The notes beneath the pieces are model-generated. The model was not told where the DNA came from, did no database searches, and was given only the letters and a program-made list of their open reading frames with translations. This document shows positions 16,785 to 24,753 of a DNA stretch of 64,000 nucleotides, piece after piece (the stretch's first letter is position 1; each line of letters begins with the position of its first letter). The stretch spans positions 143,370 to 207,369 of the forward strand of contig JBKCTV010000091.1 of NCBI GenBank assembly GCA_046318595.1, written 5' to 3'. The DNA is from DAITMV01 sp046318595. GTDB taxonomy: Bacteria; Pseudomonadota; Gammaproteobacteria; Burkholderiales; Burkholderiaceae_B. Both the position numbers and the translations under genes were made by a program.

Positions 16785-17903
16785 TCAGTTGTATCGTAGG
16801 TTTCCCCAGCCGTTAATAAGGTCTTGGTACGTCTGAATTGTTTTTGGCGATTGCGAGGAGAGCTGAGTAATTTTTGGACTAATTGCATCTTTACTTATAT
16901 CAAGCGGAAGCGACCTATCCTCTCCTAGGCTGGTGGAAAAACCGCTATTCAGCGAGCCGACGAGTTTCTCTGTGCTCACCACTAATTCCGACATCTTGTG
17001 GCGGTCTTCGACTGAAAGTTTTTCGCCTTTGCCTAATTTGTCAATAGCTGAATTTGCTGCCTCATATGCCTTACCGAACTCTTCCAGTGCGTCTTTACCA
17101 AAAAGTTGCGAAAGGTGATAGCTGCCCACTTTGACATCAGTGTGAAAATTAGACGCTAGTTGCAAGAAAAACTGCAAGTCCTCTGTGTTGTCGATGTGAG
17201 CCTTGTCTTTGTCTTGGTTGTTGGTAAACAGCCCTTTTACAGACTCCAGCCTGGGCGCTACTGCCGTTTGAAAATCAAGCATAAGCCCCCAAAACTGTTG
17301 CATATTCTTGACCATTTCCAACTTGCCGCCCATGATCGCAAACAATAAACCGACAAGCGTCGCGCCTTTGCCATATGTTGCTACTAGACTGTCGTAATTC
17401 TTTTTTATAAGCGTCGCCGTTTTCGCGTTGAAGTCTACGCCAGCCGCGTCGCCGCCAAACGAAAACGCATTGAGTGCTTTGGATGTCGATGTGTCGGTAG
17501 GGACGGCACGCCCGACATTTCCCATGTTGAAGGTTATCTTGGGCAGGTCACTAGCACTGTATTTTTTATTCGAGTCGGTCTTTCCCAAGGCGGCCGAGGT
17601 GATATCTTTACCTTGATCGTCGGTTATTTTCTGTATTTTCCATTTGCCGTCGGTACACTCGTAAAAAGTAACCTGATACCATTTACTGTTTTTTTTATCG
17701 TATTGCATGACCGAAACGGTCGGCGTGCTGTTCGGAGTACCACCGCCATTGGTGGCGACTTTTTGCGCTTCCGGATCGATAATGCCAGCGGCATGCCCTC
17801 CGACGATGTCATTGCCTGGGTCGCCGTCATTGTTGCGATCTGAGATGGTCCTCTCAAGGCCTGGCGGTGGTGTACGAGGGACTTCTGCGATGTGTGTAGC
17901 CAT
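16785..17903 (-). CDS. Uncharacterised T3SS-block protein, possible tip or secreted protein
   Basis: About 372 residues from the ATG at 17903, which has AAGGTG six bases upstream; an in-frame GTG at 17912 overlaps that SD and is less likely. Near residue 22 an Asp/Asn/Gly-rich loop (DRNNDGDPGNDI) resembles a calcium loop, and SVEDRHKMSELV near 300 recalls the block's shared module. The middle includes a hydrophobic helix (GATLVGLLFAIMGG). Helices dominate the C-terminal half. There is no signal peptide. It starts a unit of four genes after a terminator-like hairpin, so it may have its own promoter, but I see no hrp box. Function unknown. Confidence 0.55.
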   Translation of the reverse strand: MATHIAEVPRTPPPGLERTISDRNNDGDPGNDIVGGHAAGIIDPEAQKVATNGGGTPNSTPTVSVMQYDKKNSKWYQVTFYECTDGKWKIQKITDDQGKDITSAALGKTDSNKKYSASDLPKITFNMGNVGRAVPTDTSTSKALNAFSFGGDAAGVDFNAKTATLIKKNYDSLVATYGKGATLVGLLFAIMGGKLEMVKNMQQFWGLMLDFQTAVAPRLESVKGLFTNNQDKDKAHIDNTEDLQFFLQLASNFHTDVKVGSYHLSQLFGKDALEEFGKAYEAANSAIDKLGKGEKLSVEDRHKMSELVVSTEKLVGSLNSGFSTSLGEDRSLPLDISKDAISPKITQLSSQSPKTIQTYQDLINGWGNLRYN

Positions 17904-17980
17904 TGTAGACACCTTGTAAAATAGTAACCGTCTGTATGTAAGGGTGTTTTTTGTTTCGTTCGTGCTGAATAGTGAAAGAA

Positions 17981-18014
17981 CGAGCCTACAGCCTTTTCTA
18001 AAAAAGACTGTAGG
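17981..18014 (-). terminator. Hairpin between two secreted-protein genes
   Basis: CCTACAG and CTGTAGG flank a loop with complementary A- and T-rich sides, giving a strong stem just after the stop codon of the 18029-18502 gene. The downstream T-tract on the minus strand is weak (CTCGTTCTTTC), so this may be an attenuating rather than a complete terminator. Confidence 0.45.
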
Positions 18015-18028
18015 TGCTTAATAAAAAA

Positions 18029-18502
18029 TTAGATACTAACACCGCCGACTGACTGGTTTATTGTTTTGGACGCGCTCACTATACTTGAGATGGCAGCCGC
18101 TAACCTGTTCATCTCCACACCTATCTGCATAATTCTACTGGGTGACGTGTCTGGACCAATCTGTTTTGACAGTGCAATCATTCTGTTCTGAAGTGCTTCT
18201 ATGTTAGCACCTGCTGCTCCTGAGATATTATACTTAGGAGGTGGCTTCAGCTCTTTGCTATCCCTACGAGCGGCATACTCTTTCAGCAGTGCATTTCTAT
18301 CTTTGTCTGTAACACCGCTCTTGGTTGCGGAATCAGCCAGCCATTTCATATATTTTTGTTGGTCACTATAGCTCATGTTTTTAAATTCTGTATCATTAAT
18401 TAGGCCATCCTTAGCAACCCCTTTTGCTAGGCCGAGTTTTCTAAGTGATTCATCTAAACCAAGACTTATTGCGCTAAAAGTTGTTGGACTTATAGTTGTC
18501 AT
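18029..18502 (-). CDS. Small secreted-type protein with DGxI module
   Basis: A 157-residue protein, mostly helical and without signal peptide. Residues 32-56 (DGLINDTEFKNMSYSDQQKY) are a clear copy of the module found in the neighbouring proteins. The C-terminal 60 residues (about 95-157) are amphipathic, with Ile/Ala/Ser spacing that recalls needle or inner-rod subunits. It follows the 346-residue gene after 21 bases, with AAGGAAG before its ATG. It may be a secreted structural or regulatory protein; no closer assignment is possible by eye. Confidence 0.55.
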   Translation of the reverse strand: MTTISPTTFSAISLGLDESLRKLGLAKGVAKDGLINDTEFKNMSYSDQQKYMKWLADSATKSGVTDKDRNALLKEYAARRDSKELKPPPKYNISGAAGANIEALQNRMIALSKQIGPDTSPSRIMQIGVEMNRLAAAISSIVSASKTINQSVGGVSI

Positions 18503-18523
18503 GATATTCTTCCTTTAAAAGTG

Positions 18524-19564
18524 TTAATTTTCGTTTGCTTTGTTGATCCAGCCCATAACCATAGAGACTATGGTGTCGCGCATTGCTTTTTTGGCTGATG
18601 CGTTAGCGTCGCTGGCCTCTAATTTTTTCTTAGCTGCCGTTGCCGTAGCGTCAGCCGCTTCTATTTCTGCCTTCCATTTTGCTACATTCCCTTGATTAGT
18701 TGCTTCATCTTTGTAAACCTCTCCTTGTTTTTTAGTTAAATTGGCATTTTCTTTTAATAAGCCTCGCTGCTCAGCCTGTTTGCCAGCGATAAGTTCGTCA
18801 ATCTTTGTCTTCCTTGCTGGGGTGGCAGTTTTTCTCTCTGCTTGCAAGGCTTTTATTTCTTTACCCAGTTCGTTATACTCGGCGGTATTGTTTTTTATTT
18901 TTTCGCCAAGCGATTTATACTCTTTTTTATATTCTGAGATTTGTCTTTCCGCTTCTTTTATTTTCGGTTCATTGGTGGCTTTAACGCCACTGGCATAACC
19001 ACTGAGCTTGGTGTTAAGTGCTGACAGCGCAGCGCTCGGCAAAGTTATGGCATTTTTAGAAATATATTCCGAAAATTCTAGCGCGTTACTACTTGACATG
19101 CCATTAATTTCTCTTGCAATCGCAAGGTCTACGTCGGCAGGTAAGCTAATATTTTTATCCTTGCTGTATTTTAGTAAAGCTTTCAGCTCCGCCGTGGACA
19201 TCTTGCTGACTTCCTCGGCCGTGATTTTGCCGTCACTGGTATACGCACTGCCTACCCCTTTGATCGATTTTGCTGCGTCAGGCAGTGTGAAATCGATGAC
19301 TCCGCCGTTATTTTTCGAAAAACTCAGATAGTTTTTGAAGTCGGCGTCGGACATCCCTGTAATTTTTTTGGCCATCGCATCGGCTACAGTGCTATCACTG
19401 GATGGGTTGATGCCGTTTGTATGGCAATGTTTCAAAAAACTGGTAAATTCGTTGACGCTCATCTTTGCTATTTCATCTGCCGTGATCAGCTTATCGTCGG
19501 TGTAGCCCGCACCGACCCCTGTAATGCTTCCGCTAATTTGAATTCCCGTTATCGCTGTCGCCAT
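18524..19564 (-). CDS. Secreted-type protein with duplicated DGxI domain and coiled coil
   Basis: First gene of the secreted-protein block, 346 residues. The N-terminal half is an internal duplication of about 90 residues: GVGAGYTDDKLITADEIAKM (from 17) and GVGSAYTSDGKITAEEVSKM (from 103) begin equivalent units, each ending in an ITGMS/INGMS helix. Each unit carries the EF-hand-like module. Residues about 205-320 are a highly charged, probable coiled coil. No signal peptide or membrane segment is seen. Position directly behind an hrp-box-like promoter and ahead of the translocators suggests an early type III substrate. It may be a tip protein or an effector; I do not recognise the family. Confidence 0.6.
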   Translation of the reverse strand: MATAITGIQISGSITGVGAGYTDDKLITADEIAKMSVNEFTSFLKHCHTNGINPSSDSTVADAMAKKITGMSDADFKNYLSFSKNNGGVIDFTLPDAAKSIKGVGSAYTSDGKITAEEVSKMSTAELKALLKYSKDKNISLPADVDLAIAREINGMSSSNALEFSEYISKNAITLPSAALSALNTKLSGYASGVKATNEPKIKEAERQISEYKKEYKSLGEKIKNNTAEYNELGKEIKALQAERKTATPARKTKIDELIAGKQAEQRGLLKENANLTKKQGEVYKDEATNQGNVAKWKAEIEAADATATAAKKKLEASDANASAKKAMRDTIVSMVMGWINKANEN

Positions 19565-19573
19565 GGTAAAGCC

Positions 19574-19636
19574 ACTTTCTTTGAAAGATAAAATCCGCTG
19601 CTCTTATATCTTTGTGGCAGCAGACTCAAAGAAAGT
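19574..19636 (-). other. Long inverted repeat in the leader of the secreted-protein block
   Basis: ACTTTCTTTGA (19574-19584) and TCAAAGAAAGT (19626-19636) are a perfect 11-base inverted repeat, with an inner stem CTGCT/AGCAG (19598-19602 and 19619-19623). The distal arm lies next to the ribosome-binding region of the first gene and the proximal arm inside the hrp-box-like promoter. On the plus strand the hairpin is followed by a T-rich run, so it could also terminate stray plus-strand transcripts. Confidence 0.5.
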
Positions 19637-19639
19637 TTC
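19611..19639 (-). promoter_or_regulatory. hrp-box-like promoter for the secreted-protein block
   Basis: On the minus strand GAAACT, 16 bases, then CCACAAA. The hrp box read by HrpL-type ECF sigma factors is GGAACC/T, 15-16 bases, CCACNNA. One mismatch in the -35 element; spacing and -10 are exact. It lies 47 bases upstream of the first gene of the block. It overlaps a perfect inverted repeat. Confidence 0.6.
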
Positions 19640-19732
19640 TTTTTTTATCAAATTTTTTAAGGTTAGCTGTTTCGGGTTGCAATAATTTGTTGTCGGTACA
19701 TCACGATGCCGCTATCGGCGGTGCAAGCACTG

Positions 19733-21466
19733 TCAATTCTTGAACCCTCCGAGAGTTCGGCTGAGTGTGAAAAGCCCTGGTTTTTGAGCGACAGGCTGCG
19801 CCAGCGGCGCGGTGCGTGGCGCCTCTACGGTGGCTGGCGAAAGCGTTTGCGGCCCTTGCATTTTTATGATTCGCGGTGTGATCAAAAACAGCCGGGTGAT
19901 TTTTTGCGAACTGCTTTTGCGTGTCTGAAATAGCCCGCCGACGTAAGGGATTGCACTCAGGCCGGGTACTTTGTAGAGCGTGTCGTCTTCTGCGTCTCGG
20001 TTATAGCCGCCAATCAAAATCGATTGATTTTCCCGGATACTGGCTTGCGTGCTGATGGCGCTCTTTTGTACCGTCGGTAGGGTTAGCCCTGCCCGGTCTT
20101 TGAGGTTGCCATCCTCGATGTCGACCTGCAGTTGGATCTCGCTGCTACCTCCCACGTCCACGATCCGTGGCGACACCCGCAGTAGGCTGCCGGCGGTGAC
20201 GGGAACGACATTCGCCACCCGCTCGCCGCTGACCTGCGTGTAAAAAGTCTGGCTCAAATCGAGCACGGCGCTCAGGTTATCCAAAGTCAACACGGTCGGC
20301 TTGGCAAGCACTTTGGCGCTATTGTCGGCGATCAATGCCAGCAATGTCGCATTGAAGCCCGCTCGATCGCTAACGATCGCTGTCGACTCGCCGCCCTGGA
20401 AGCTGTAGTTCACTTTGCCGACCGTCAGGTTCCACTGCGCACCCAATTGGTCGATTTTATTTTGATCGATGTCGATCAGGGTCGCTTCTATTTCCACCAT
20501 CGCGAGCGGTGCATCGAGCTGATCGATCAAGGCTTTGTACTGCTGATATTTGGTCGAACGGTCACGGATGATGATCGAATTGGTGCGTGGATCGGCCTGG
20601 ACGCCGGTGAGCACCGTGCCGGCTCGTCGGCCTGGGTCGGCCGCCTCGCCCGTTCGGCTGTTTGATCCGTCGGCGGCGCTGCTTGTATTGTTGTTTGGGT
20701 CGTTGGCCGATACGCCATCCGGAAGCGGCACAATCGAGCCCGGCAACGGAGTCAGCCCCGCCAGTACCGTTTTAGGGGGCTGTGTGATGTGCTGATTTCC
20801 CCTGGCGTTGCCCGACAAAATGTTTCTTAGGACTGTTGCCACCCCGGGGGTTATCACGGACTTGTCGCGCAACGTAATGACCCGGTCTTCCACGGATGCA
20901 TATCGTAACTTGAAAAACATCAGGTCGGTGTCGTTCGATAAACGCTCGGCTTTGAACGCAGCCGAAACGAGCTGCACATAGCTTTTAGGTGCTGTTATCA
21001 GCAAAGCCTCGTGATCGGGCTGCTCTAAAACTTTAAATTTGGGGTTCAATAACCCGGCTGTGGCTAACTCTTCCCGAATATTACCGCTCGGGCGTGCACC
21101 GACTGCGATACGTTCCGTTACCCAATCGCCAGGCCGGTATAAGTATAATTTGCCGCCGTGAACGTACCAGTCGAATGAATAAGTTCTTCCCAGTTCATTC
21201 AAAACCTCGGCCAAGGAGTTTCCGGCAAACTTGCCGGAAACCTTGACTTTCGACAGGTTGCTGTCCACGACATTCAGGCCGAAGCTACCCGCGATATTTT
21301 GGATCACGGTAAGCGGTGCTTCGCGGTTGGCGATGTAAGCGAATGGCTGGTTTTGATCCGCAGCATGTGCTGCCGTTCCTACGGTAATGCATGCCGCCAG
21401 AAAAATGTTTGACCAGCCCGAAGGGCGGCGACGATGCGCCTGAAGGTCACGCTGTCTGGCTTTCAT
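19733..21466 (-). CDS. sctC: T3SS outer-membrane secretin
   Basis: Forms the outer-membrane ring through which the needle passes. The 577 residues begin with a signal peptide (FLAACITVGTAAHA), then the N0/N1 domains, a ring-building domain with a Ser/Asn-rich insertion near 260-290 and the C-terminal secretin beta-barrel, ending with the family signature VPGLSAIPYVGGLFQTRKSS and LFLITPRII. Its start overlaps the stop of the chaperone gene by four bases. It closes the sctI-to-sctC unit in the same order as hrpB-hrcJ-hrpD-hrpE-hrpF-hrpG-hrcC of P. syringae. No pilotin gene is seen next to it. Confidence 0.92.
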   Translation of the reverse strand: MKARQRDLQAHRRRPSGWSNIFLAACITVGTAAHAADQNQPFAYIANREAPLTVIQNIAGSFGLNVVDSNLSKVKVSGKFAGNSLAEVLNELGRTYSFDWYVHGGKLYLYRPGDWVTERIAVGARPSGNIREELATAGLLNPKFKVLEQPDHEALLITAPKSYVQLVSAAFKAERLSNDTDLMFFKLRYASVEDRVITLRDKSVITPGVATVLRNILSGNARGNQHITQPPKTVLAGLTPLPGSIVPLPDGVSANDPNNNTSSAADGSNSRTGEAADPGRRAGTVLTGVQADPRTNSIIIRDRSTKYQQYKALIDQLDAPLAMVEIEATLIDIDQNKIDQLGAQWNLTVGKVNYSFQGGESTAIVSDRAGFNATLLALIADNSAKVLAKPTVLTLDNLSAVLDLSQTFYTQVSGERVANVVPVTAGSLLRVSPRIVDVGGSSEIQLQVDIEDGNLKDRAGLTLPTVQKSAISTQASIRENQSILIGGYNRDAEDDTLYKVPGLSAIPYVGGLFQTRKSSSQKITRLFLITPRIIKMQGPQTLSPATVEAPRTAPLAQPVAQKPGLFTLSRTLGGFKN

Positions 21467-21900
21467 CGGGTTTCCAATTGTTCGAGTAAGCTATTCAGTG
21501 CTGATACGCCAGCGGCCAGCTCGGCGATGACGACTTTGCTGCCACGGGTTTGATGAATAGAGCCGATGCTTAGTAGACCAAACTTTTTCTGTTTGATGCA
21601 TAGCTGATAATGATGATCGATGACGTTCGTGTCTTTCAAGTGCCGTACACAGATGAGCAAACTGTTCAGCTTGGCAGCGGGCATCTCCGTGGACAGCGAG
21701 GGGTGGGCGATTTCACCGAACAAAAACAAAGACCCTTCTGGGGTGACTTCGATCAGAACGCGATCATCGTCGTTAAACTCCAGCCAAAACTCGCCCAGCA
21801 CATGGTAGCTGGGCGCATCCATCGGCTCGATGCCCAAGGCTCGCAGCCACTGTGCAAAACGGGCTGGCGTTTGCGCCAGTTGAACATCGCTGTCATCCAT
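21463..21900 (-). CDS. T3SS chaperone, CesT/HrpG-like
   Basis: A 145-residue acidic protein with the class I type III chaperone profile: N-terminal helix, strand-rich middle (FWLEFNDDDRVLIEVTPEGS), and a C-terminal helix. Such chaperones bind secreted proteins or regulators in the cytoplasm. Position between the needle-like gene and sctC is that of hrpG in P. syringae, whose product has a chaperone fold and binds HrpV. I infer either that role or chaperoning of a secreted protein. It overlaps sctC and abuts the needle gene, so translation is coupled. Confidence 0.65.
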   Translation of the reverse strand: MDDSDVQLAQTPARFAQWLRALGIEPMDAPSYHVLGEFWLEFNDDDRVLIEVTPEGSLFLFGEIAHPSLSTEMPAAKLNSLLICVRHLKDTNVIDHHYQLCIKQKKFGLLSIGSIHQTRGSKVVIAELAAGVSALNSLLEQLETR

Positions 21901-22137
21901 TTAGCCGCCTTTTTGGACGACGCTTTTTAGGGTATCGGACAATTCTTTGATTAGGTTTTGCGTCGAATTGACCGTGCATGACCAGACGGCGACCGAGTAA
22001 CCCAATTTCATGACTTGTCCGAGATCGTCACCGAAGTTTGGGTCGCTCAGCGTGTCCTTGATGCTGCTTTCGCGGCTATTGACCAGCTTGCCCATTGAGC
22101 TGGTGATGTTCTCGAAGTCGATACTGCTCTTTATCAT
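21901..22137 (-). CDS. sctF: Probable T3SS needle subunit
   Basis: Only 78 residues, helical, with a helix-turn-helix hairpin (GDDLGQVMKLGYSVAVWS then NLIKELSDTLKSVVQ), the form of YscF/PrgI needle subunits. The WS...VNST stretch and the C-terminal hydrophobic spacing resemble the end of YscF (WSVIYNINST). The gene sits where P. syringae has hrpF, a small needle-related protein, so it could be a HrpF-type helper rather than the needle itself. No other needle candidate is visible in the window. It is 76 bases downstream of sctL and adjoins the chaperone gene. Confidence 0.65.
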   Translation of the reverse strand: MIKSSIDFENITSSMGKLVNSRESSIKDTLSDPNFGDDLGQVMKLGYSVAVWSCTVNSTQNLIKELSDTLKSVVQKGG

Positions 22138-22213
22138 GATTTTCCCTTTTTAATTTGAAACAGCATGTCCCTAATTCTTAGTGAACCTTTTTTGATCGAT
22201 AGTTCAACGTTTG

Positions 22214-22819
22214 TCAGGTTTCTCGAAGGCTACCCATGATTGCCTCGAACAACGTCTGAAAACGGCACTCGATGCGGGCGCCTGCGCTGGTCTCCAGCGC
22301 CGCGTCGGCGGCATCCAGGCTGCTATCTTCGGCAATCGTTATGTGCAGTGTGCTGATTTTATGCAGTGCTGCCAATCGTTCTAATAGGGTGCTTCCTTCG
22401 GCGGTTTGTCCTGTGCCGACGTACAGCTTCAACGGCACGCCCATGACGATTTGCGGCACTACGTTTGCCAGGGTGACGCTCAAGCGCTTTTGCACCGTCA
22501 AGGGAATCAGCATTTTTTCGAGAGCCGCCCGACAGACTTTTGATGCCATCGTCGTGATCTGCTCACGCGTGGTTTCGACCCAGGCCGCCAACTCTTCGAT
22601 CGTTGCTTGAATATGCTCGGTCTGTTCCTGAACGGCTTCGTTACGAAAATTGGCTTGGTTGCTTAAAGCTTCCTGGTGGGCGGCCTCTATTATACGGGCC
22701 GCTTCTGCATGTGCTGCGGCGATGATATCGTCTGCTTGCCGGCTGGCATTGATTGCCGAGGCCGGAATGATGGGCCCGACCGGCTGGATATGGTCGGGGC
22801 ACGCCAGTCTTTTCAACAT
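22214..22819 (-). CDS. sctL: T3SS stator protein
   Basis: SctL links the ATPase SctN to the cytoplasmic sorting platform. The 201-residue protein (from the ATG at 22819) has a proline-bearing N-terminus, a long Ala/Glu-rich helix (about 25-85) and a C-terminal FliH-like domain. The upstream in-frame start at 22861 would lie well inside sctK, so the ATG overlapping the sctK end by seven bases is preferred. The order sctJ-sctK-sctL is conserved in all Hrp and Ysc clusters. Confidence 0.85.
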   Translation of the reverse strand: MLKRLACPDHIQPVGPIIPASAINASRQADDIIAAAHAEAARIIEAAHQEALSNQANFRNEAVQEQTEHIQATIEELAAWVETTREQITTMASKVCRAALEKMLIPLTVQKRLSVTLANVVPQIVMGVPLKLYVGTGQTAEGSTLLERLAALHKISTLHITIAEDSSLDAADAALETSAGARIECRFQTLFEAIMGSLRET

Positions 22820-23409
22820 GTTGAGTCCATGGTTTTGCAGTGCTCGACGACCGCTTGCCAATCGCTTTCGGTTAGCTGCAAGGTGTTGCGCGACGTCGGA
22901 ATTGTTGTTGGTGGCAACATATTCAACGACGCATATACGGTGCTAAAGCGAGCATGGGTGAGAGGATATTTGGTTTTCAGCAAGCCCATGAGCTGGCTCA
23001 TGGCCTGATGCCGCAAGTCTGCCGGTGTCCACTGCAAGGCGTCGAAATCAGTTAAACCGGTTTTGTTCGGCATTGGCTCGGCGGCTGTGGAGGCATCGTC
23101 GACTGTTCGCGTCTGTAAATATTTCAAGCACCAGCGCCATACGTCGATGGGTTTTCCTGCTGCCAGGTGGCGCCATTCCTCTGCGCTTAGTTGCCTGAGG
23201 TGCTGCCCTAAACTTAGCAAACCGGCAATCTCAAAAATGCTTTCTAGGGCCTCAGGCGCATAGCTGAGCCAAACCCAGCTTTTCAAGTTGCAATCGCTGT
23301 CCCATAATGAATGGTCGGGCTGGTCGCTCGCACTCCAGATTTGTAGCCATCTGTCGAGCTCCGATATGCTCATCGCTGCGGCGACCTGAGTCGTGTTGTC
23401 GCGTTTCAT
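22813..23409 (-). CDS. sctK: T3SS sorting-platform protein
   Basis: The 198-residue protein is placed between sctJ and sctL, the invariable position of SctK (HrpD/YscK), which connects the inner ring to the SctQ pods. It has no signal peptide or membrane segment and contains a Trp-rich N-terminal part (WLQIWSASDQPDHSLW). Overlaps by four bases with sctJ and by seven with sctL indicate coupled translation. The assignment depends mainly on position, as SctK proteins diverge rapidly. Confidence 0.75.
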   Translation of the reverse strand: MKRDNTTQVAAAMSISELDRWLQIWSASDQPDHSLWDSDCNLKSWVWLSYAPEALESIFEIAGLLSLGQHLRQLSAEEWRHLAAGKPIDVWRWCLKYLQTRTVDDASTAAEPMPNKTGLTDFDALQWTPADLRHQAMSQLMGLLKTKYPLTHARFSTVYASLNMLPPTTIPTSRNTLQLTESDWQAVVEHCKTMDSTC

Positions 23410-24224
23410 GTGTTCTCGTGTTTTGCATTATCGACGGCATCGCCAGTCCTCGAAACGGAACGGGACTTTCCCAGCAGTTGAGGATACCGATACCATACCA
23501 CCAGGCCCGCCATTGAAAGCAGCCAGGCAACCAATGCAACGATCATGATCGTTTTAAACAAACCCGCCGAACTTGCCTCGACAGCGATCGGCCCCACCCA
23601 GGTTAGCTGAACTTTACTTTCGGCTTTAGCCAAAGCCGGCACGGCGACGATGGTGATTTTTTCTCTTTCGTCGCCGTTTAGTCCTGGAATGCTGTTAAAT
23701 ACCAGGCTACGGATTTTTGGTAAGTAGATTTGAAACGGGATGCCATCATGGTATTTTACAAAGACGGCGGCCGAGGAGGGAAGCGTCGGTTCGCCAGGAC
23801 CTAGCCGTTCCGGTAAAACGATATGTACCCGAGCAGCAATCACACCGTCCATGGTCGTTAATGTTTTTTCGATTTCTTGCGAAAGGGCATACAGATAGCG
23901 GGCTCGCTCTTCGAGCGGTGAGGAAATGAGGTTTTCTTTTTTGAAAACCTCGCCCATTCCATCTTGTTTTCGTTTGGGTAAGCCCTGCGCTTGCAGGGTT
24001 TTCAATGCTTTACCGGATTGATCGACCGGAACTCGAATCGCTACACCGTCCTTGCGAATCATTTTTTCCGCAGTAATGCCTTCTTGCAAAAGAGCCGAGA
24101 GTACTTCGTTACCGTCTGCCTCTGTCAAACCAGCATGTAAATCGATGTGATTGCTACAAGCCTGTAGCGCTGCCGTCAAAAGAACGGATAGCACAAGTTT
24201 TAACCACCGATTAGACTTAAGCAT
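23406..24224 (-). CDS. sctJ: T3SS inner-membrane ring lipoprotein
   Basis: A 272-residue protein with a lipoprotein signal (LLTAALQACS, Cys at about residue 23), the two ring-building periplasmic domains of the YscJ/FliF family (LTEADGNEVLSALLQEGI, VIAARVHIVLPE), and a C-terminal membrane helix (IMIVALVAWLLSMAGLVVWY). It forms the inner-membrane ring with SctD. It lies 27 bases after sctI and overlaps sctK by four bases. Confidence 0.93.
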   Translation of the reverse strand: MLKSNRWLKLVLSVLLTAALQACSNHIDLHAGLTEADGNEVLSALLQEGITAEKMIRKDGVAIRVPVDQSGKALKTLQAQGLPKRKQDGMGEVFKKENLISSPLEERARYLYALSQEIEKTLTTMDGVIAARVHIVLPERLGPGEPTLPSSAAVFVKYHDGIPFQIYLPKIRSLVFNSIPGLNGDEREKITIVAVPALAKAESKVQLTWVGPIAVEASSAGLFKTIMIVALVAWLLSMAGLVVWYRYPQLLGKSRSVSRTGDAVDNAKHENT

Positions 24225-24251
24225 TGTGCCCTATGCCTTAATATTATGTAC

Positions 24252-24671
24252 TTATTGTTGACGAGTAAGCTGCTCGATATCCTGAACGGCTTTTGTTATG
24301 ACTTTGCCAGTAAGGTCCATTTCCACACTCATTTTCATACTTTCAACCTGAAACGTCATCATTTGGCTAATCGAGTTCGATTGGTTTGCCAGCTTAGCCA
24401 AAGCGTCCAGGCGGGCCATGCGCATAGAGTACATATCCGAAGCGTTTTGCAGACCTGCCTTGGCTGCATCCATTGCAGTGCTTTCCAGGGGTTTGGATAG
24501 TGCAGGGTCGGCAATCGGCGTCGCTGAGCTTTTCATGTTGTCTACGCCTGTCAGTATACGATTGAAGTCTTCTACATCGTTATCGCTAGGAGTGGTGACG
24601 GTAGCCCCCCCCGTTTTTTGTGCAAACGATATTTCGCTGATGCCCGAACCGATGGAAGCTACGCTTTGCAT
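24252..24671 (-). CDS. sctI: T3SS inner rod protein
   Basis: The 139-residue protein starting MQSVASIGSGISEISF has the low-complexity, Ser/Thr-rich N-terminus and helical C-terminus (MTFQVESMKMSVEMDLTGKV) of YscI/HrpB/PrgJ inner rod proteins, which line the channel and anchor the needle. The ATG at 24671 is preferred to a start further upstream because it is preceded by an hrp box at normal distance. It is the first gene of the second T3SS unit, directly upstream of sctJ. Confidence 0.8.
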   Translation of the reverse strand: MQSVASIGSGISEISFAQKTGGATVTTPSDNDVEDFNRILTGVDNMKSSATPIADPALSKPLESTAMDAAKAGLQNASDMYSMRMARLDALAKLANQSNSISQMMTFQVESMKMSVEMDLTGKVITKAVQDIEQLTRQQ

Positions 24672-24698
24672 GAGAACCCTTTTTTTCGCCCTTTTATC

Positions 24699-24727
24699 TC
24701 TGTGGGCTTTGCAAAAGGAATAGTTCA
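24699..24727 (-). promoter_or_regulatory. hrp-box-like promoter for sctI-sctC
   Basis: On the minus strand TGAACT, 16 bases, then CCACAGA, 28 bases from the sctI start. It differs from the hrp-box consensus GGAACC/T-N16-CCACNNA at the first base only. It lies between the end of sctU and sctI, which marks a separate transcription unit. Confidence 0.65.
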
Positions 24728-24753
24728 GTGTAGTTTGGGTTAAACTCAAGATT

